From the NCBI GenBank assembly GCA_963781215.1, contig CAWAFE010000055.1, forward strand, positions 62,001 to 126,000: a stretch of DNA of 64,000 nucleotides. Reading direction: 5' to 3'. The notes below the pieces were generated by a model that searched no databases, had not been told where the DNA came from, and was given only the letters and a program-made list of their open reading frames with translations. Of the stretch, positions 59,015-64,000 are shown piece after piece. Positions within the stretch are counted from its first letter, which is position 1; each line of letters opens with the position of its first letter. The DNA is from AP-15 sp963781215 (lineage in GTDB: Bacteria; Pseudomonadota; Alphaproteobacteria; ATCC43930; CGMCC-115725). A program made the translations under genes and the position numbers.

Positions 59015-60855
59015 ATGGCGATCAAACCTTTTGTGCACTTTGCGAATTGTCTTGGTGCAGCTGTCGTGACCATTCTGCTCTGCTTCTCAAGCGCCGCGAT
59101 CTCGGCCGAGATCAGTCCATTACGCCCCGTCGACACATCGAGCCCGAGAGCGACGCTTCAAGGGTTCGTCGAGGCCATGGACGAACTTTATCTCCAGACG
59201 GAGAACTTGCTCAAAATCTACGCTGCGTCCAACCGGCTCTATCTCACCCCGGAGGAGCGCCGAAGCCAGCTTGCGATCCTTTCGAAGGGCTTGAACGCCA
59301 CCCGATCTCTGGACACCTCCCAGATTTTACCTGTTCTCAAAGACACCGTTGCGATCGAGCGGGCGATTCAGCTGAAGGAAATCCTTGATCGAATCAAGCT
59401 TCCGTCTTTTGACGATATCCCAGATCGGGAAGCGATGGCGCGATCCTCGTGGAAGCGATGGCGGCTCCCCGACACGGAGATCGACATCGTACTGATCGAA
59501 AGCGGGCCGCGCGCGGGAGAATACCTGATCTCGGCAGATACGGTCGAGCGGCTCCCCGAGTTTTATCGGCGCGTCAGGAAATTGCCCTACAAGTCTGGTC
59601 CGGCAAAGCTGCTGGCCGATGCCTACCAGTCGATAAGCTCGAACCGGGCATCGACCATCTACCAAGCTTTTTCGAGCTCGCCCGTAGGATTGGAAACCAT
59701 CGTACCGCTTCGGTGGATGATGAGCCTGCCGATTTGGGCGAGGGCCGAGATCGCTGGCGTTGCCGTATGGCAGTGGTTCGGATTCGTGTTCGGGTTTCTC
59801 GTCGGCACGGGTTTCGTCTTAGGCGTCTACCGCCTGGCGCGCCGTGTCGCTGGTCGCAGACAAGATGCTTTGGGCCCGGGCTGGCATTCCCTGTTGACCC
59901 CGCTTGCCATCATTCTCCTCGCGGGATTCTTCGGACCAATACTGAGCAAGATTTTGCGCATCAGCGGGAGCCCGCTCGTCGTGATTGCCTTCGCCCAGAC
60001 GATTGCGCTGTTTCTCAGCGCCGCATGGCTGTCAATGGTCGTCGCCAGCCTTCTCGGCGAAACCATCGTGTCGTCGGAGCACCTGCGGCGGGGCAGCCTG
60101 GACAGCCAACTCATTCGGCTGGGCGCGCGCTTCGTTGGCATCGTGGTTGCGATCGCGTTGTTGATGGAGGCTGCCAACGAGTTGGGGTTTCCGGCTTTCT
60201 CGGTGCTCGCCGGCTTGGGTGTTGGCGGCCTCGCCGTGGCCCTTGCCGCCCGCGACAGCCTGGCGAACCTCTTCGGTTCGGTGCTGATCATGTTCGAGAA
60301 GCCCTTTCGGGTCGGCCACCGCATCCGACTCAGCGGCAGCGAAGGGGTGGTCGAGGATGTCGGCTTCCGCAGCACCCGTATCCGCACCGCGGACAATTCG
60401 CTGATATCGATCCCGAACAACGCGGTCGTCAACGCCACTGTCGAGAACCTGAGCTTGCGCACGATGTTTCGCGAGCGCCTTTTAGCTGCAGGTCACCTAT
60501 GACACTCCCCGCGAGAAGCTCGAAGCATTTGCCGATGGGATCAAACAGATTCTCGGCGAGCAACCCGACGACGAACAAGGATAACTTTCATGTCCGTTTC
60601 AATGATTTTGGTGAGAGCAGTTTGAACATCCTCGTGATCTTCCACCTGTTGGTCCCGGATGTGGCCGCTGAGCTCCGGGAACGCGAGGCGATACTGTTGC
60701 AGATCATGGATCTCGCGAGGGAGCTGGACGTCGAGTTCGCGTTTCCGACCCGCACTCTGCATGTCGAAACCATGCCGGCGGCTGCGACTTCCGCCTCGGT
60801 CGGAGCAGGTGGGCTGGGAGAGGCCCGCCAAGCCTCGATAGCGCGGGCTCGCTAA
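59015..60855 (+). CDS. MscS-family mechanosensitive ion channel (two frameshifts near the 3' end)
   Basis: About 612 residues after correction. Signal peptide, a ~170-residue periplasmic region, membrane helices, and the MscS pore helix L-A-G-L-G-V-G-G-L-A-V-A-L-A-A-R-D-S followed by the beta domain F-R-V-G-H-R-I-R-L-S-G-S-E-G-V-V-E-D-V-G. The frame as given stops at 60502; extra bases at about 60484 (A) and 60573 (G) explain it, and the cytoplasmic domain resumes as N-K-D-N-F-H-V-R-F-N-D-F-G. It releases solutes during osmotic downshock. The end overlaps the convergent GNAT by four bases. Confidence 0.87.
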
Positions 60856-61425
60856 TCCTGGTCCAACGGCGGCAATAGCCGGTGCGACAGGGTGCGCGGC
60901 AGGATCCCGTGCAGGCGCGGGTCCTCGAAGGAAACCGGGCGCCTGGCATAGACGGCAAAGCCGGCGCGCTGATAGACGCCGAGCGCCTTTGGGTGGTCGT
61001 AGGTCGAGGTGTGCAGCCAGAACCGGTCGATCGGCCGCGCCGTCCAGGCCCGGTCGATTGCCGCCTGCAGCAGGTAGGGGCCGAGCCCGCGCCCGATGAA
61101 ATCGGGGACGAGGCCGAAATAACAAAGCTTGGTTTCGCGCGAGGCCGCCGTGTCGAGCTCGAAGAAGCCGGCCGGCACGCCGCGCACGTAGAGCACGAAG
61201 ATCTCGATCGCCGGCTTCGTAATTAGCGCGGCCAGCGTCCTGTCGTCGACGAGCCGCCGCTCGTACCACAGCCAGGGCTCGCCGACCGTGTTGTAAATGT
61301 AGCGGTAGAACGAGACCGGGCAGTTCTCGACATGCATCAGCGCGAGCTTGTCGAGCGGCGCCGGCACCCGCCGCCCGGCCGGCCGCGCCGAGCATCTCGA
61401 GATAGGTGATGGTGTCGTCGAGCAC
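60852..61425 (-). CDS. GNAT-family acetyltransferase (frameshifted; falsely fused to the sulfurtransferase)
   Basis: About 190 residues. V-L-D-D-T-I-T-Y-L-E-M-L begins at GTG 61425 in one frame; removing one G near 61375 joins it to L-A-L-M-H-V-E-N-C-P-V-S-F-Y-R-Y-I-Y. The acetyl-CoA segment is F-I-G-R-G-L-G-P-Y-L-L and the end H-P-K-A-L-G-V-Y-Q-R-A-G-F. As the sequence stands the GNAT body shares a frame with the sulfurtransferase and looks like a fusion; the indels argue against that. Acceptor unknown. Confidence 0.75.
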
Positions 61426-61429
61426 GGGC

Positions 61430-62297
61430 TCAGGCTTGCCGCGGGGCCGGTCTCGACCGGGGTGTCGCCGGGCAGGCCCCATTCGGACCACGATCCGTCA
61501 TAGACGGCGGCGCCGGGATGCCCGATCAGATGCAGCCCGAAGGCGAGCGCGCAGGCGGTGACGCCGGAGCCGCAGCTGGTCACCACCGGGCGGTCGAGCG
61601 CCACGCCGGCGTCGCGAAACAGAGCCGCCAATTCTTCGGCGCTGCGCAGCCGGTGCGTCGCGGGGTCGGTCATCCTCTCGTAGGGGAGGCTGCGGCTGCC
61701 GGGGATGTGGCCGCCGCGAAGGCCGGGTCGGGCCTCCGGGGTGGTGCCGTCGAAACGGCCGGCGGCGCGGGCGTCGAGCACCTGCTCGCGCCGGGTCGAG
61801 AGGTTGGCGATCAGGGCGGCCTTATCCCGCACTAGCGAGGGGTGGAAGCGGGCGGTGAACGAGCGCGGCCGCGGCGACGGGATCGCGGTGTCGATCGGCC
61901 GCCCTTCGGCCCGCCATTTTGGCAGCCCGCCATCGAGGATCGCGACTTCGCGATGACCGAATAGCCGCAACATCCACCAGGCGCGCCCGGCCGAGGACAG
62001 CCCGACCCCGTCATAGGCGACGACGCGGTCGCCGTCGCCGATGCCGAGAGCCCCGATCTTGCGCGCGAAGAGCTCGGCCGACGGGATCATGTGCGGCAGG
62101 CTGGTGCCGGGCTCGCAGATGTCGTCGATGTCGAAGAAGACCGCACCCGAAATGTGGCCGCGGTCGTAATTCTCCCGCGCGGTCGGGGTGACGCCGGGCA
62201 GCGTGAACGACGAGTCGACAACCCGGACATGCGGATCGTCGAGATGGGCCGCCAACCATTCGGTATCGACGAGCGCATCGGGATGGGCGTAGGGCAT
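61430..62297 (-). CDS. sseA: 3-mercaptopyruvate/thiosulfate sulfurtransferase (one frameshift at the 3' end)
   Basis: About 288 residues: two rhodanese domains, the second with the active Cys in T-S-C242-G-S-G-V-T-A-C. The C-G-S-G-V-T loop is typical of mercaptopyruvate sulfurtransferases. The domain ends G-D-T-P-V-E-T-G-P, the normal C terminus; one extra base just after it removes the stop TGA at 61430-61432. ATG 62297 has GGAGG upstream. It lies with alaX and a cysteine synthase, suggesting a cysteine/sulfur context. Confidence 0.87.
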
Positions 62298-62314
62298 CGC
62301 GGTTCTTTCCTCCC

Positions 62315-63037
62315 TCACTCGGCGAAGGCGACGATGACGCGGCGGTTCTGCCGGCCCTTGCTCTCGATTTTCGTCACCGCGACCGGGCCGATCTCGGCGG
62401 TGTTCCGGACATGGGTCCCGCCGCAGGGCTGCAGGTCAACAATTCCAGTTGGCCCGGCGATCTCCATCAGCCGCACCCGGCCCATGCCCGAGGGCGGCTT
62501 GACCGACATCGTGCGCACCAGCTCGGGTTTGGCCGCCAGTTCCTCGTCGGTGATCCAGCGCGGCCCGACCGGGTGCGCCACGGCGATCAAGGCGTTGAGC
62601 CCGACGGCGATCGCCTCCTTGTCGAGGCTCGATCCGGGCACGTCGAAATCGAGCCGCCCCCTCCCGTCCGAGACCTGCCCGCCGGTCACCGCGCCCGGGA
62701 CGACGCTGCATAGCAGATGCAGGCAGGTATGCATGCGCATCAGCCGGTGGCGTCGGTCCCAATCGAGCTCGGCGACCAGCTCGGCGCCGGGCTCGGGCAT
62801 CACGCTGCCGGGAGCGGGGACATGGATCACCTCGTCCGGTCCCTCGCCCTTCACCGTGTCGACGATCGCGATCGTCTCTCCCGAAACCAAGCGCAGGGAG
62901 CCGGTGTCACCCGGCTGACCGCCTCCCATCGGGTAGAACACCGTGCGATCGAGGCGGATGCCCCGCCCGTCGACGGCGGCGACCCGGGCCGCGCAGGAAC
63001 GCAAATAGCCGTCGTCGCGAAACAGCTGCTCGGTCAT
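62315..63037 (-). CDS. Alanyl-tRNA editing protein (AlaX-like)
   Basis: 240 residues. The AlaRS editing-domain zinc ligands are visible as H-T-C-L-H near residue 105 and C-G-G-T-H near 198, with Y-P-M-G-G-G-Q-P-G-D near the N terminus. AlaX proteins hydrolyse Ser- or Gly-charged tRNA-Ala in trans. ATG 63037 overlaps the cysteine synthase stop (ATGA), a conserved pairing of this type. The sulfurtransferase follows within 20 bp. Confidence 0.93.
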   Translation of the reverse strand: MTEQLFRDDGYLRSCAARVAAVDGRGIRLDRTVFYPMGGGQPGDTGSLRLVSGETIAIVDTVKGEGPDEVIHVPAPGSVMPEPGAELVAELDWDRRHRLMRMHTCLHLLCSVVPGAVTGGQVSDGRGRLDFDVPGSSLDKEAIAVGLNALIAVAHPVGPRWITDEELAAKPELVRTMSVKPPSGMGRVRLMEIAGPTGIVDLQPCGGTHVRNTAEIGPVAVTKIESKGRQNRRVIVAFAE

Positions 63038-64000
63038 GGCACTCCCTCCATCCACGGCGGGGTCGGCAGGTCGCGCTCCTTCAGAAATGCCGGGTTGAAC
63101 AGCTTCGACTGATAGCGGGTGCCGGAATCGGCAAGGATCGTGACGATCGTGTGGCCGGGGCCGAGAATTTTCGCCAGCCGGATGGCGCCACAGACATTGA
63201 TTCCGGTCGAGCCGCCGAGTACCAACCCCTCCTCCTGCACCAGGCCGAACAAGACCGGCAGCATCTCCGCGTCGGTGATCTGGAACTGCCCGTCCGGCGC
63301 AAAGCCCTGGAGATTGCCGGTCTCGTGGTTGTTGCCGATGCCCTCGGTGATCGAATTGCCCTCGGGCTTCCACTCGCGATGGGCGTACCAGTTATAAATC
63401 CCCGAGCCCATGCAGTCCGACAAATAGATTTGGACCTTGGGGTTGCGTTCCTTCAGCGCAATGCCGACCCCGGACAGGGTGCCGCCGGTGCCGACAGAGC
63501 AGGTAAAGCCATCGACCCGACCCTCGGTCTCGTCCCAGATCTCGGGGCCGGTCGTCTCGTAATGACCGCGGCGGTTGGCGAGGTTGTCGAACTGGTTGGC
63601 CCAGATCGCGCCGTTCGGCTCGTGTGCGGCGATCTCCTCGGCAAGCTGCCCGGAGTAGCGCGCGTAATGCATCGGGTTGGAATAAGGGACGGCGGGCACC
63701 AGCCGCAGATCGGCGCCGCACAGCAGCAGCATGTCCTTTTTTTCCTGGCTCTGCGTCTCGGGCATGACGATGACCGTGCGGTAGCCGCGGGCATTGCCGA
63801 CGAGCGCCAGCCCGATCCCGGTGTTGCCGGCCGTGCCCTCGACGATGACCCCGCCCGGCCGCAAGAGGCCACGCTCCGCGGCGTCCTTGATGATGAACAA
63901 GGCCGCGCGGTCCTTGACCGAGCCGCCCGGGTTGAGGAACTCGGCCTTGCCCAGGATCGTGCACCCGGTCTCCTCGGAGGCGCGCCGCAATTTGATCAGC
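63034..64000 (-). CDS. cysK: Cysteine synthase (CysK family), 5' end beyond the window
   Basis: At least 322 residues; the gene enters from the right edge, where P-L-I-K-L-type sequence leads into L-R-R-A-S-E-E-T-G. The PLP lysine is in N-P-G-G-S-V-K-D-R, with the phosphate-binding G-T-A-G-N-T-G near residue 55 and G-T-G-G-T-L-S-G later. It makes cysteine from O-acetylserine and sulfide. Extra length and the internal segment Y-N-W-Y-A-H-R-E-W place it with the longer cysteine synthase group. It starts the cysK-alaX-sseA operon. Confidence 0.93.
   Translation of the reverse strand, partial: LIKLRRASEETGCTILGKAEFLNPGGSVKDRAALFIIKDAAERGLLRPGGVIVEGTAGNTGIGLALVGNARGYRTVIVMPETQSQEKKDMLLLCGADLRLVPAVPYSNPMHYARYSGQLAEEIAAHEPNGAIWANQFDNLANRRGHYETTGPEIWDETEGRVDGFTCSVGTGGTLSGVGIALKERNPKVQIYLSDCMGSGIYNWYAHREWKPEGNSITEGIGNNHETGNLQGFAPDGQFQITDAEMLPVLFGLVQEEGLVLGGSTGINVCGAIRLAKILGPGHTIVTILADSGTRYQSKLFNPAFLKERDLPTPPWMEGVP

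Overview
The window is about 64 kb of GC-rich, gene-dense DNA from an alphaproteobacterium. Evidence for that placement: a MucR/Ros-type regulator, a Fur protein of the alphaproteobacterial form, an olsB-olsA ornithine-lipid pair, and the conserved run miaB - phoH - ybeY - corC - lnt - XRE regulator - metK - trmB. I could not settle the order; Rhodospirillales or Hyphomicrobiales-like lineages are the best guess. I saw no rRNA, tRNA, CRISPR array, insertion sequence or integrase.

Layout. 0-4 kb (minus): alpha/beta hydrolase, zinc alcohol dehydrogenase, molybdate transporter modC-modB. 4.2 kb (plus): a 72-residue SelW-like Rdx protein whose CxxU motif is encoded by an in-frame UGA, followed by a hairpin of bacterial SECIS type; an ordinary gene caller misses it. 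4.4-10.5 kb: multi-spanning membrane protein, EF-hand protein, PPK2, the molybdoenzyme MsrP and an EF-G-like GTPase. 10.8-25.7 kb (plus): a tightly overlapped housekeeping block (TauE exporter, universal stress protein, Nfu, TsaB, RimI, MucR, Fur, OlsBA, MiaB, PhoH, YbeY, CorC, Lnt, XRE, MetK, TrmB). 25.9-31.8 kb: proline iminopeptidase, PagL lipid A deacylase, PhhB, a zincin, a uracil-DNA glycosylase relative and SecA. 31.9-40.2 kb (minus): VOC dioxygenase, carboxymuconolactone decarboxylase-like protein, MFS transporter, RibB, a phosphotransferase fusion, an SDR and an acyl-CoA synthetase, probably a catabolic cluster. 40.3-43.5 kb: GNAT, DUF6916-like protein, three tandem phage-tail-collar paralogues and a PEP-CTERM protein. 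43.8-53.6 kb: DsbA/FrnE-like oxidoreductase, amidohydrolase, a zinc-ribbon/cyclase/ATPase/TPR protein, a perfect CRP-type palindrome, an unknown small protein with a DyP peroxidase, GST, a secreted lectin-like protein and a VOC protein. 53.6-64 kb: SDR fragment, acyl-CoA dehydrogenase-like protein, pqiB-pqiC-pqiA, an MscS channel, GNAT, sulfurtransferase, AlaX-type editing protein and the 3' part of a cysteine synthase.

Two things stand out. The first is the unannotated selenoprotein gene at 4188-4406. The second is a set of 13 apparent single-base insertions in ten otherwise well-conserved genes, including secA. All are +1 and none is a deletion, so I read them mainly as sequencing or assembly error. 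They split genes or falsely fuse them, and I give corrected gene extents where conserved sequence resumes in the next frame.

Regulatory candidates are a perfect TGTGA-N6-TCACA palindrome between the nucleotidyl cyclase and the DyP operon, an inverted repeat upstream of mucR, and a 17-bp palindrome between the PEP-CTERM and FrnE-like genes.
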